From the NCBI RefSeq assembly GCF_042219825.1, contig NZ_JBHJHQ010000004.1:310001-374000 (forward strand): a stretch of DNA of 64,000 nucleotides, given 5' to 3'. The position numbers were made by a program, and so were the translations under genes. Below are positions 1 to 8,561 of the stretch, in pieces (positions within the stretch are counted from its first letter, which is position 1; each line of letters opens with the position of its first letter). Below the pieces are notes generated by a model, which worked only from the letters and a program-made list of their open reading frames with translations, was not told where the DNA came from and ran no database searches. The stretch is from JBHJHP01 sp042219825 (GTDB lineage: Bacteria; Bacteroidota; Bacteroidia; Bacteroidales; UBA5342).

Positions 1-945
1 AGTGCGTTTGTTGAAACCATCGTCATTGGCATGAACAAAGTTATTGTCGGGCAGAAGCATCTTGTTGAATCTTTACTGATTGGATTATTATCCGATGGGC
101 ATGTATTGCTTGAAGGTGTTCCTGGTCTGGCTAAAACCCTTGCCATTAATACACTGGCAAATGTAGTTGACGCAGATTTCAGCCGCATTCAGTTCACGCC
201 TGACCTGCTTCCGGCTGATGTCATCGGAACGATGATCTACAGTCAGAAAAAGGAAGAATTCATAGTGAAACACGGACCAATTTTTGCCAATTTCATATTA
301 GCAGATGAGATTAACCGTGCACCGGCAAAAGTACAAAGTGCTTTGCTTGAAGCAATGCAGGAACGGCAGGTGACCATTGGTGAAAAAACGTATCCGCTAC
401 CAAAACCTTTTCTGGTTATGGCAACACAAAACCCGATTGAACAGGAAGGTACATATCCTTTACCTGAGGCTCAGGTTGACAGATTTATGCTGAAGGTTGT
501 CATCGATTATCCTAAAAAGGATGAGGAAAAACTGATTATCAGACAAAATATATCAAAGGTATTTCCAACTGCACAGGCAGTACTGACGCCCAAAGATATT
601 TTAAATGCGCGTGAGGTTGTTAAGGACGTGTATATGGATGAGAAAATTGAACGCTATATTGTGGACATTGTATTTGCAACGCGTTATCCGCAGGATTTTG
701 GATTATCTAATCTGCAAAATATGATTGCTTTTGGTGGATCTCCGCGTGCATCTATTTCTCTTGCTACAGCAGCACGCTCCTACGCATTTATTAAACGCAG
801 AGGATATGTAATACCTGAAGATGTAAGGGCAGTATGTCATGATGTATTGCGCCACAGAATAGGACTAACATATGAAGCTGAGGCTAACAGCCTGACTTCA
901 GATGAGATTATCAGCGAAATATTGAATAAGGTAGAAGTGCCGTAG
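1..945 (+). CDS. moxR: MoxR-family AAA+ ATPase (5' end cut by window)
   Basis: MoxR-type AAA+ ATPase, a cytoplasmic chaperone-like ATPase that normally acts with VWA-domain partners encoded beside it. The reading frame is already open at base 1 and ten residues before the first ATG (31) resemble the usual MoxR N-terminus, so the true start is outside the window. Counting from that ATG, Walker A GVPGLAKT lies at residues 29-36, Walker B around ILADEINR (about 88-95) and sensor 1 at ATQNP. The C-terminal lid region follows. It is the first visible gene of a same-strand run with a DUF58 gene and batA-E, the standard Bacteroidota arrangement. Family assignment is secure; the substrate is unknown. 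Confidence 0.95.
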   Translation, partial: SAFVETIVIGMNKVIVGQKHLVESLLIGLLSDGHVLLEGVPGLAKTLAINTLANVVDADFSRIQFTPDLLPADVIGTMIYSQKKEEFIVKHGPIFANFILADEINRAPAKVQSALLEAMQERQVTIGEKTYPLPKPFLVMATQNPIEQEGTYPLPEAQVDRFMLKVVIDYPKKDEEKLIIRQNISKVFPTAQAVLTPKDILNAREVVKDVYMDEKIERYIVDIVFATRYPQDFGLSNLQNMIAFGGSPRASISLATAARSYAFIKRRGYVIPEDVRAVCHDVLRHRIGLTYEAEANSLTSDEIISEILNKVEVP

Positions 946-971
946 AAGGCTAAATAACAACTCCGGATTTT

Positions 972-1838
972 ATGGAAACAAGCGATCTGCTTAAACGCGT
1001 ACGTCAGATTGAAATAAAAACCCGTGGATTATCACGGAACATCTTTGCCGGTGAATATCACTCCGCATTTAAAGGACGTGGTATGACATTCAGTGAAGTC
1101 CGTGAATATCAGTTCGGTGACGATATCCGTAACATAGACTGGAATGTGACGGCCCGGTTCAACCATCCATTTGTTAAGATTTTTGAAGAAGAAAGGGAGT
1201 TGACCGTTGTTCTGCTGATTGATGTATCCGGGAGTCGTGAATTTGGTACCATTTCTAAACTAAAAAAGAATATGATTACCGAAATTGCTGCGACACTCGC
1301 ATTTTCAGCCATTCAGAATAACGATAAAATCGGAGTCATCTTTTTTTCTGACCGTATTGAGAAATTTATCCCGCCACAAAAAGGGCGAAAACATATTCTT
1401 CATATCATCAGGGAACTGATCGATTTTACTCCTGAACACAGGCAGACTAATATTGGTGAGACTTTAAAGTATCTTACTAATGCCATCAAAAAAAGGTGTA
1501 CAGCATTTGTAATTTCCGATTTTATAGATGAATCATTTGAAGATTCTTTAATGATAGCATCTAAAAAGCACGATCTGGTTGCCTTGCAGATTTACGATAA
1601 ACGTGAAGCTGAGATGCCAAATGCAGGTTTGGTCAGGTTTAAAGATGCTGAAACGGACGAGGATGTATGGATTGATACATCGGATGTAAAGGTACGGAAC
1701 AGTTATGCCGAAAGCTGGAAAACCAGACAGTTGCAATTGGATCAGTCGTTTAAGAAAACTGGTGTGGATGCTGTTTCAGTGAGAACGGATGAAGATTATG
1801 TGAAAGCATTAATGGCACTTTTTAAGAAAAGAGCATAA
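972..1838 (+). CDS. DUF58 domain protein (VWA-like), Bat operon
   Basis: A 288-residue soluble protein of the DUF58 family. It carries the N-terminal DUF58 signature with GDDIRNIDWNVTAR near residues 49-62 and a VWA-like core with a MIDAS-type DVSGS motif around residue 93. DUF58 proteins are almost always encoded next to MoxR ATPases and are thought to be their partners. It lies 26 bp after moxR and 7 bp before the next gene, so cotranscription is likely. There is no signal peptide or membrane segment, so it is probably cytoplasmic. Its precise role is not known. Confidence 0.93.
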   Translation: METSDLLKRVRQIEIKTRGLSRNIFAGEYHSAFKGRGMTFSEVREYQFGDDIRNIDWNVTARFNHPFVKIFEEERELTVVLLIDVSGSREFGTISKLKKNMITEIAATLAFSAIQNNDKIGVIFFSDRIEKFIPPQKGRKHILHIIRELIDFTPEHRQTNIGETLKYLTNAIKKRCTAFVISDFIDESFEDSLMIASKKHDLVALQIYDKREAEMPNAGLVRFKDAETDEDVWIDTSDVKVRNSYAESWKTRQLQLDQSFKKTGVDAVSVRTDEDYVKALMALFKKRA

Positions 1839-1845
1839 GATTAAG

Positions 1846-2850
1846 ATGAACAGATTAAAACTGAATATTTCACTTGTTGCCGGTTTGTTAATTTGGTTAG
1901 GTGTTGCTGTGAATTGCTTTTCACAGGAAATCAAAGCAAAAGCTTCCCTTGATTCTGTAACGATGCTTATTGGTAATCAAACGCATTTGAGGCTGGAAGT
2001 GAAGCAACCTAAAAATGTTATTCTCGATTTTCCGGTATTTGGGGATACTCTGCAAAAAAGCATTGATGTTCTGGGCAGAACGGAACTGGATACTACTACT
2101 ATAGATGCAGATAATATTTTACTGAAGAAAAGTTATCTGATCACATCATTCGATAGTGGACATTACATGATTCCGCCTATCCGGATAAATATCGATCAGC
2201 AAAGTGGTGGTGGTTATGTGGAAACAAACCCGCTGGCTTTAAAGGTTTTCACATTTAATGTGGATACAACCCAGGCAATTTTCGATATTAAAGGTGTTGA
2301 GGATGTGCCTTACACATTCAGAGAGATGTTGCCATGGTTGGTAGGTGGTGTACTTCTGATTGGTTTTGTGATTCTTTTTATTTGGCTGTTCCGTAGAATA
2401 AAACGCAAAGAGCCTGTATTCTCCTTGAGAAGAGAAAAACCAAAACTGCCTGCTCATGTGGTGGCCCTGGATGAACTGGAAAAACTGAAGAAGGAAAAAC
2501 TCTGGCAAACGGATCGTATTAAGGAATTTTATACCAGATTGACGGAGATCCTGAGGGTTTATATTGAGGACCGATTCCAGATAAAAGCTATGGAACAGAC
2601 ATCGGACGAGATACTGGAGGACATGAAAACGGCTGACCTGGAAGGCGATGCAGTTCTGGAAAACCTTCGACAGATATTAATACTGGCCGACTTGGTGAAA
2701 TTTGCAAAAATGAATCCGCTACCGGATGAAAATGATCTGAGTATGATGAACGCTTTCTTTATTGTGAATCAGACAAAAATTGTAGAAGTTAAACCAATTG
2801 AGGAGATTGCCAAAGAGAGTGAAGTTACTAACGATGAAAAGCAAAAATAG
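1846..2850 (+). CDS. Bat operon membrane protein, DUF4381-like
   Basis: A 334-residue protein with an N-terminal signal peptide (about 1-26, ending CFSQ), a predicted periplasmic beta-rich domain (about 30-155), one strong transmembrane helix near 160-182, and a basic then helical C-terminal cytoplasmic domain (about 185-320). This architecture is the one seen in the unnamed gene between DUF58 and batA in Bacteroidota aerotolerance operons; the cytoplasmic part resembles DUF4381-type regions. It lies 3 bp from batA. The placement supports a role in a membrane-bound MoxR/VWA complex, but the molecular function is inferred only. Confidence 0.75.
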   Translation: MNRLKLNISLVAGLLIWLGVAVNCFSQEIKAKASLDSVTMLIGNQTHLRLEVKQPKNVILDFPVFGDTLQKSIDVLGRTELDTTTIDADNILLKKSYLITSFDSGHYMIPPIRINIDQQSGGGYVETNPLALKVFTFNVDTTQAIFDIKGVEDVPYTFREMLPWLVGGVLLIGFVILFIWLFRRIKRKEPVFSLRREKPKLPAHVVALDELEKLKKEKLWQTDRIKEFYTRLTEILRVYIEDRFQIKAMEQTSDEILEDMKTADLEGDAVLENLRQILILADLVKFAKMNPLPDENDLSMMNAFFIVNQTKIVEVKPIEEIAKESEVTNDEKQK

Positions 2851-2853
2851 GTT

Positions 2854-3849
2854 ATGGGACATTTAATATTTGCAAATCCACATTATCTGTTTTTACTGCT
2901 GTTGATTTTGCCGGCAGTTGCCTGGTATGTGCTGAACCTGAAAAAAAATACTGCTACTTTACAGGTGTCATCGTTACGTGGATTCGGGCAGGTAAAAAAA
3001 AGTTATAAGTATTATCTCCGCCATTTGCCATTCATTTTGCGTATGCTAGCGATTGCTGCAATTATTCTTGTTATAGCAAGGCCGCAATCTACCAATAGCT
3101 GGCAGGAAACCGATACGGAGGGAATTGATATCGTGTTGTCGATGGATATTTCTGGAAGTATGCTGGCAGAGGATTTGAAGCCCAACCGTCTGGAAGCTTC
3201 CATTGATGTGGCTACGCAGTTCATTAACGGCCGCCCTGATGATAATATTGGGTTAGTGGTTTTTGCCGGCGAGGCTTTTACACAATGTCCGCTTACAACG
3301 GATCATGCAGTCTTAATCAACTTGTTTAAAGACATTCCATCCATACAGTTGGAACAGGGTACTGCGATAGGCATGGGGCTGGCTACGGCAGTGGCCAGAA
3401 TTAAGGATGGCAAGGCAAAATCAAAGGTGATCATCCTTTTGACAGATGGAGAAAACAATGCCGGAGAAGTTCCTCCGCAAACAGCCGCTGAAATGGCAAA
3501 AACATATGGTGTAAGGGTCTACACGATTGGGGTTGGAACCAGGGGCAAAGCCAGGGTGCCTATACAAACGCCATATGGCACCACACAGTATCAGATGATG
3601 GATGTAAACTTAGATGAGGGACTGTTAAGGAATATTGCCTCAACCACTGGAGGAAAATATTTCCGGGCCACGGATAATGAGAGTTTGAAAGCAATTTACA
3701 AAGAGATCGATCAGTTGGAGAAAACCAAGTTGGATGTGAAGCAGTTTAATAAACGAACGGAAGAATTTTTCTTCTTCGCAATGCTGGCAGCTATATTTAT
3801 TCTGGCAGAGATTTTGTTGAGATTAACCGTTTTAAGAACAATGCCATAA
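2854..3849 (+). CDS. batA: BatA, membrane-anchored VWA protein
   Basis: A VWA-domain protein (331 aa) with N-terminal membrane helices (about 8-28 and 58-76), a VWA domain with MIDAS motif DISGS at 98-102 followed by the LAEDLKPNR stretch typical of Bat proteins, and a C-terminal helix near 305-325. The VWA domain should face the periplasm and bind a divalent cation through the MIDAS site. It is followed 10 bp later by the paralogue batB, with which it shares this organisation. Bat proteins were named for aerotolerance in Bacteroides fragilis; their biochemical role is still unresolved. Confidence 0.93.
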   Translation: MGHLIFANPHYLFLLLLILPAVAWYVLNLKKNTATLQVSSLRGFGQVKKSYKYYLRHLPFILRMLAIAAIILVIARPQSTNSWQETDTEGIDIVLSMDISGSMLAEDLKPNRLEASIDVATQFINGRPDDNIGLVVFAGEAFTQCPLTTDHAVLINLFKDIPSIQLEQGTAIGMGLATAVARIKDGKAKSKVIILLTDGENNAGEVPPQTAAEMAKTYGVRVYTIGVGTRGKARVPIQTPYGTTQYQMMDVNLDEGLLRNIASTTGGKYFRATDNESLKAIYKEIDQLEKTKLDVKQFNKRTEEFFFFAMLAAIFILAEILLRLTVLRTMP

Positions 3850-3859
3850 AGACAGAGTT

Positions 3860-4906
3860 ATGTTCAGATTTGCAAATCCCGAAATATTATATGCACTGGT
3901 TTTAATTCCTGCATTATGGCTTTTTTTTCTGGCAAACAGGAAGAGCCGCAAAAAGAAACTGAATGAATTCGGTGATCCGGAACTCGTGAAAGGTCTGATG
4001 CCTGATGTATCGCCCATGAGACCGGTATGGAAATATAATTTATTGTTATTTTCTCTTTTTGTATTGATTTTTGTGTTGGCCAGACCGCAGTTTGGATCAA
4101 AGCTACAGACTGTAAAACGCAAAGGGGTTGAGATTGTTATTGCGCTGGATGTTTCCAATTCGATGTTGGCCCAGGATATAAAACCAAATCGTCTGGAAAG
4201 AGCCAAACAGGCCATTTCAAAATTGCTTGATAAATTACATGATGATAAAATAGGACTGATAGTTTTTGCCGGGGATGCGTACACTCAGTTGCCGGTAACT
4301 ACCGATTATGTGTCAGCTAAAATGTTCCTGTCCACTATTAATACAAATTCTGTTCCGGTTCAGGGAACTGCTATTGGAAAAGCCATAGAACTGGGCATCA
4401 AATCATTTGGTCCTGAGACAGGTGCCGGCAGGGCCATTATTGTAATCACCGATGGAGAGAATCACGAGGATGATGCTGTTGCAGCAGCAAAAAAAGCCAA
4501 AGAAGATGGCATTGTGGTTTATACAATCGGAATGGGTCTTGAACAGGGCGCCCCGATTCCTGTTCCCGGAACCAACGATTTTAGGAAAGACAGAGAAGGA
4601 AATGTGGTCGTTTCGAAGCTCGATATGAATATGTTGCAGGAAATAGCCCGGGCTGGTGGAGGAGAACCAATCAGGGCATCAAACGGGAACGTGGGATTAA
4701 ACAGACTGTATGATGATATAAATCAGTTAGATAAAGCTGAAATGGAATCAAGGGTTTACAGCGATTACGAGGAACAGTTCGATTGGCTGGCCTGGATTGT
4801 ACTTGTGGTTTTATTTTTCGAAATTTTTATTCTCGAAAGAAAAAGCAGGTTATTCAGCGGAATAAATTTGTTTAAGGAAGATAAAAGACAAAAGACACAA
4901 GAATAA
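3860..4906 (+). CDS. batB: BatB, membrane-anchored VWA protein
   Basis: A second VWA protein (348 aa), paralogous to BatA, with N-terminal helices (about 8-25 and 60-74), a MIDAS motif in the variant form DVSNS at 97-101 followed by LAQDIKPNR, and a C-terminal helix near 310-328. The last ten residues (KEDKRQKTQE) and the stop codon are encoded by an array of heptamers that continues into the intergenic gap, so the present C-terminus looks shaped by a repeat. It is the fifth gene of the Bat operon, 10 bp after batA and 41 bp before batC. Confidence 0.93.
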   Translation: MFRFANPEILYALVLIPALWLFFLANRKSRKKKLNEFGDPELVKGLMPDVSPMRPVWKYNLLLFSLFVLIFVLARPQFGSKLQTVKRKGVEIVIALDVSNSMLAQDIKPNRLERAKQAISKLLDKLHDDKIGLIVFAGDAYTQLPVTTDYVSAKMFLSTINTNSVPVQGTAIGKAIELGIKSFGPETGAGRAIIVITDGENHEDDAVAAAKKAKEDGIVVYTIGMGLEQGAPIPVPGTNDFRKDREGNVVVSKLDMNMLQEIARAGGGEPIRASNGNVGLNRLYDDINQLDKAEMESRVYSDYEEQFDWLAWIVLVVLFFEIFILERKSRLFSGINLFKEDKRQKTQE

Positions 4907-4935
4907 AGATTGAGGATTAAAGAATTTGAAATGAG
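4880..4935 (+). repeat. Heptamer tandem array across the batB stop codon
   Basis: Seven consecutive 7-base units of form GANNNAA (gataaaa, gacaaaa, gacacaa, gaataaa, gattgag, gattaaa, gaatttg), then a decayed unit. The batB stop codon TAA (4904-4906) lies inside the fourth unit, so half of the array is coding. It belongs to the same AAGA-rich heptamer family found around batE and lpxB. Confidence 0.8.
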
Positions 4936-4947
4936 TATAATAGAAAT

Positions 4948-5751
4948 ATGATGAGATCAGTTATCAGTATATTAATTCTGTTTTTTACAGTGTCTGTTTT
5001 TGCACAACAGGAAAGGCAGCAGATTCGTAAAGGGAACGAATTATTTAAGGACAAAAAATATACAGAGGCAGAGGTTGCTTACCGGAAAGGACTGGAAGGA
5101 AAGGATCAGCTTTACCAGGGAAAATTCAATCTGGGCGATGCCATGATCAAACAAAAAAAATATGATGAAGCTATTCAGCAGTTTCAGATCCTGTCGCAAA
5201 CTACTGAAGATAAAGAGCAATTGGCCAAAGTGTATCATAATTTGGGTAATGCATTTATGGGGAAAAAGCAATACGAGCAAAGCATATCAGCCTATAAAAA
5301 TTCACTGATCAATGATCCGTCAGATAACGAAACACGTTATAATCTGGCCTACGCTCAGGCCATGCTGAAGCAACAACAGCAGCAACAGCAACAAAATAAG
5401 GACGACAAAAACAAACAGGATAAGGATAAGCAGGATCAAAATAAGGATCAGAATAAAGACAAACAGGATCAAAACAAAGATCAGCAGCAAAAAGATAAGC
5501 AGGACCAGCAGCAACAGGACCAGCAACAACAGGACCAGCAACAACAGGATCAGCAACAAAAGGATCAACAGCAACAGAACGAGCAGCAGCAAGACCAACA
5601 ACAGCAACAGCCTAAAGAAGGTGAGATGAGCAAGCAAAATGTTGAACAGATTCTGAATGCGTTGCAGCAGGATGAGAAAGAGGTTCAGGACAAAGTCAAG
5701 TTGCAGAAGGCTAAAGCAGCAAAATCAAAACGTGTGGAAAAAGATTGGTGA
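4948..5751 (+). CDS. batC: BatC, TPR protein with Q/D/K-rich tail
   Basis: An exported TPR protein (267 aa): signal peptide 1-20 (ending VFAQ), about three TPR units from 22 to 140 (with LGDAMIKQKKYDEAIQQF and the NLGNAFMGKKQYEQSISAY repeat), then a low-complexity segment of Gln, Asp and Lys from about 144 to 225 and a charged C-terminal helix. Long hydrophilic linkers are common in BatC, but the Q-run here is extreme. TPRs suggest it scaffolds the BatA/B/D membrane complex from the periplasm. It lies between batB and batD in the usual order. Confidence 0.88.
   Translation: MMRSVISILILFFTVSVFAQQERQQIRKGNELFKDKKYTEAEVAYRKGLEGKDQLYQGKFNLGDAMIKQKKYDEAIQQFQILSQTTEDKEQLAKVYHNLGNAFMGKKQYEQSISAYKNSLINDPSDNETRYNLAYAQAMLKQQQQQQQQNKDDKNKQDKDKQDQNKDQNKDKQDQNKDQQQKDKQDQQQQDQQQQDQQQQDQQQKDQQQQNEQQQDQQQQQPKEGEMSKQNVEQILNALQQDEKEVQDKVKLQKAKAAKSKRVEKDW
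5370..5620 (+). repeat. CAG/CAA/GAT/AAA-rich tandem repeat inside batC
   Basis: Imprecise tandem trinucleotide and 15-base units (mainly caa, cag, gat/gac and aaa codons), giving alternating QQQQD blocks. Mixed CAA and CAG codons reduce perfect repetition, but near-identical 15-mers occur in succession around 5507-5560. The segment is liable to slippage. Confidence 0.85.
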
Positions 5752-5783
5752 TTGAAAACAGCGTTATTACATTTGTCGACACA

Positions 5784-7595
5784 ATGAAAGCATATAAAAT
5801 AAATACAATATTAATCTTATTCCTGATGGCATTTGTTGCATTAAGCGCGAATGCTGAAGATATGGAATTTGTGGCCAAAGCTCCCGGTGCTGTAGTTGTG
5901 GGGAATCCATTTTATTTGCAATATGAACTGAACAAAGCCGGTTCTAATTTACGTCCACCGGCCTTTGAAGGTTTTCAACAAAAAGCCGGGCCCACCACGC
6001 AGCAAAGTTCAAGTTATCAGTTTATAAACGGAAAATCTTCAAGAACTCAAACGTTTACTTACACGTATGTATTGGTTGCCCAAAAGGAGGGAACCTATAC
6101 TATTCAACCTGCTACCGTTGAGGTGGATGGAAAGAAACTGACTTCCAATTCTTTAACTATAAAAGTTGTTGCGGCTGGTCAGTCTACCGGAAATGGACAG
6201 GAATCAGGTTCGCAGGCGGGAATAAGTAGCAGGGATATTTTTATACGTGCAACCGTCAACAAATCAAATCCGTATCAGCAGGACGCCGTGTTATATACTA
6301 TAAAGTTGTTTACACGTGTTGATGTTTCCAACATTACCAATGCTGATATTCCTGAGTTCAATGGTTTCCTGACACAGGACATTGAGAATAAAACCGGATC
6401 ATTGGTTCAGAGCGTGGAGAATTATAATGGTATGGTATATAAGACCTATGTGATTCAGCAAAAAGTATTATTTCCACAACGTTCGGGCGAGATTAAAATC
6501 GATCCGGTTAAAATCAGCCTGAATATCCGTATGAGGACACAAAGAAGAAGTTATAATATCTTTGATGATCTGTTTGACTCATACCAGGATGTTACCAAAC
6601 AGCTTTCTTCCAATGATATTAGGTTGAATGTAAAACCGTTACCATCACCAAAACCGGATGGATTTCAGAATCTGGTGGGAAATTTCTCGTTAAAGTCTTC
6701 CATCACATCCGAGGATGTAAAGGAAAATGATCCGGTAACCATTAAACTGGTACTATCAGGTGAAGGTAACCTGAAACTGCTGCCAACACCAGAAGTAGAA
6801 TTCCCGGAAGATTTTGAAAAATATGATCCTAAGGTGACCAACAATCTTAACACAACGCTTGCCGGTGTTAACGGAACGCGCTCATTCGAATATCTGGTTA
6901 TTCCAAGATATGGAGGCGATTTTAAAATTCCTGCCGTTAAAATTCCTTATTTTGATCCTAAATCGGGAAGATATAAAACACTGAGTTCTCAGGAGTATAC
7001 TATTCATGTTGAAAAGGGTGAGGGAAGCCAGACGTCAGGGCCGGTAAGAAATTATACGTCCAAGGAAGATGTAAGGTTTCTCGGATCAGATATCCGGTAC
7101 ATTAAAACCGGGAATCTGAAGCTGAAACCGCGGGGTGTTTTCCTGTTCGGTTCTACACCGTTCTGGTTGCTGCTTGTTATTCCGGTTGTGCTTTATATTA
7201 TTGCTTTGATTTTGTACAGAAAACAGGCTAAACAAAAAGCAAATGTGGCGCTGGTAAAAAATAAGCGGGCAAATAAAGTGGCCAAAAAGCGGTTGAAAGC
7301 TTCCGCCGATTTTATGAAAAAAGATGATAAGGAAGGCTTTTATGAAGAAGTGCTAAGGGCTATGTGGGGATATACCAGCGATAAACTTAATATTCCGTTA
7401 TCACGGTTGAACAAGGATAATATTGAGGGAATCCTAAAAGAGAAAGGTGTGTCTGAGGATCAGGTAAAGGAATTTATCGACCTTCTGAACACCTGTGAGT
7501 ATGCCCGTTATGCACCTTCTGCAGTTGCCGGAGGTATGGATGAAACTTATAAAAATGCTGTTTCTGTAATCAGCAATATGGATAATAAATTATAG
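5784..7595 (+). CDS. batD: BatD/BAM-like membrane protein
   Basis: BatD family protein (about 603 aa). The reading frame extends back to a TTG at 5745 that overlaps batC, but the ATG at 5784 gives a clean signal peptide (ending LSANA), so that start is preferred. A long periplasmic region with beta-sandwich-like repeats (about 25-450), including a GEGNLKLLP-type segment typical of the family, is followed by a transmembrane helix near 460-482, a basic stretch and a cytoplasmic helical domain. It is presumed to anchor or bridge the VWA proteins BatA/B. The gene ends just before a heptamer repeat array. Confidence 0.9.
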   Translation: MKAYKINTILILFLMAFVALSANAEDMEFVAKAPGAVVVGNPFYLQYELNKAGSNLRPPAFEGFQQKAGPTTQQSSSYQFINGKSSRTQTFTYTYVLVAQKEGTYTIQPATVEVDGKKLTSNSLTIKVVAAGQSTGNGQESGSQAGISSRDIFIRATVNKSNPYQQDAVLYTIKLFTRVDVSNITNADIPEFNGFLTQDIENKTGSLVQSVENYNGMVYKTYVIQQKVLFPQRSGEIKIDPVKISLNIRMRTQRRSYNIFDDLFDSYQDVTKQLSSNDIRLNVKPLPSPKPDGFQNLVGNFSLKSSITSEDVKENDPVTIKLVLSGEGNLKLLPTPEVEFPEDFEKYDPKVTNNLNTTLAGVNGTRSFEYLVIPRYGGDFKIPAVKIPYFDPKSGRYKTLSSQEYTIHVEKGEGSQTSGPVRNYTSKEDVRFLGSDIRYIKTGNLKLKPRGVFLFGSTPFWLLLVIPVVLYIIALILYRKQAKQKANVALVKNKRANKVAKKRLKASADFMKKDDKEGFYEEVLRAMWGYTSDKLNIPLSRLNKDNIEGILKEKGVSEDQVKEFIDLLNTCEYARYAPSAVAGGMDETYKNAVSVISNMDNKL

Positions 7596-7600
7596 TTAGA

Positions 7601-7656
7601 TACAAGAATCAAGACATAAGACACAAGATATAAGAATTAAGACATAAGATTTATGA
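7601..7656 (+). repeat. Forward heptamer array downstream of batD
   Basis: Eight back-to-back 7-mers, almost all of form NNNAAGA (tacaaga, atcaaga, cataaga, cacaaga, tataaga, attaaga, cataaga, tttatga), starting 6 bp after the batD stop codon. Its reverse-complement partners lie at 7725-7759 before batE and at 8526-8560 after it. Confidence 0.9.
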
Positions 7657-7724
7657 GTACCAGACTTAGATATGGTAACTGGCCAAATTCAGAAATTGAA
7701 GTTTCAGTTTGGTAAAATAATAAG

Positions 7725-7759
7725 TCTTGATTCCTGATACATGATACTTGATACAATAA
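7725..7759 (-). repeat. Reverse heptamer array abutting the batE start
   Basis: Five 7-mers (tcttgat, tcctgat, acatgat, acttgat, acaataa) that are reverse-complement forms of the family downstream of batD. The array ends one base before the batE ATG (7761), so together with 7601-7656 it can form an intergenic stem covering most of the batD-batE gap. Confidence 0.88.
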
Positions 7760-7760
7760 A

Positions 7761-8519
7761 ATGGACATGAAACAATTGCTTATAATATTAAGTCTCATTT
7801 TGGTTTCCGTTACTTCAGTAATGGGGCAGAGCGATCAGCTGAAAAAGGCAAACGATCTGTATGCCAGGGGAGATTTTGAAAATGCCATTCCTGTTTATGA
7901 ATCCCTGGTGGATACAGGATTGGTGTCGGGCCCCTTATTTTTTAATCTTGGTAATGCCTATTATAAAACGGGCCAGCTTGGTTTTGCTATTTTAAACTAT
8001 GAAAGGGCCAAATTGTATATGCCTAAAGATAAAGATCTGGAATATAATCTTCAGATGGCACAGAAAATGGTTGTGGACAAAATTGATAAGGTGGATGTGT
8101 TTTTTCTGAAACGTTGGATCATCGGCATTGGAAACAATATGAGTTCCGACAAGTGGGCTTACACTGGTATTGCAGCATTTATTTTACTGATAGTAAGCAT
8201 TGCGGTTTATACATTTTCCGGTCGATCCGGACTTAAGCAGCTTGGATTTTATTTTGGTGTCCTGATGATCCTTGTTACGGCGGTTTCTTTTGCATATTCC
8301 GGTTCACAGAAAAACAAGATAACTGAGCGAAACGGAGCCATAGTATTTAGTCCCACAGTGACCGTTAAGGGATCGCCTGATGATAGCGGAACAGAATTGT
8401 TTATCCTTCATGAGGGAACTAAGGTAAATGTAACGGACAGCATCGGAGACTGGAATGAAATAGTACTGGGAGACGGGAATGTGGGATGGCTTAAAAAATC
8501 AACCATAAAAAAGATATAA
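7761..8519 (+). CDS. batE: BatE, TPR and SH3-like membrane protein
   Basis: BatE-type protein (252 aa): signal peptide (about 1-23, ending VMGQ), TPR units at about 25-110 containing FNLGNAYYKTGQLGFAILNYERA, two transmembrane helices near 130-150 and 158-176, and a C-terminal SH3-like domain (about 190-252) with the WNEIVLGDGNVGWLK pattern. It closes the Bat gene set. It is separated from batD by 165 bp of heptamer repeats, so its expression could differ from that of the upstream genes unless transcription reads through the stem. Confidence 0.88.
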   Translation: MDMKQLLIILSLILVSVTSVMGQSDQLKKANDLYARGDFENAIPVYESLVDTGLVSGPLFFNLGNAYYKTGQLGFAILNYERAKLYMPKDKDLEYNLQMAQKMVVDKIDKVDVFFLKRWIIGIGNNMSSDKWAYTGIAAFILLIVSIAVYTFSGRSGLKQLGFYFGVLMILVTAVSFAYSGSQKNKITERNGAIVFSPTVTVKGSPDDSGTELFILHEGTKVNVTDSIGDWNEIVLGDGNVGWLKKSTIKKI

Positions 8520-8525
8520 GTCAGG

Positions 8526-8560
8526 TCTTGTGTCTTATATCTTGTGTCTTATATCTGTAA
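8526..8560 (-). repeat. Reverse heptamer array between batE and lpxB
   Basis: Five 7-mers with perfect alternation in the first four (tcttgtg, tcttata, tcttgtg, tcttata, tctgtaa), beginning 6 bp after the batE stop and ending one base before the lpxB ATG at 8562. It is complementary to the array at 7601-7656, so batE lies inside an inverted repeat. Confidence 0.9.
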
Positions 8561-8561
8561 A

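Noticed and set aside
5320..5637. Minus-strand leucine-rich frame opposite batC
   Set aside because: It is the complement of the CAG/CAA repeat, which gives Leu codons on the other strand; batC is clearly the real gene.
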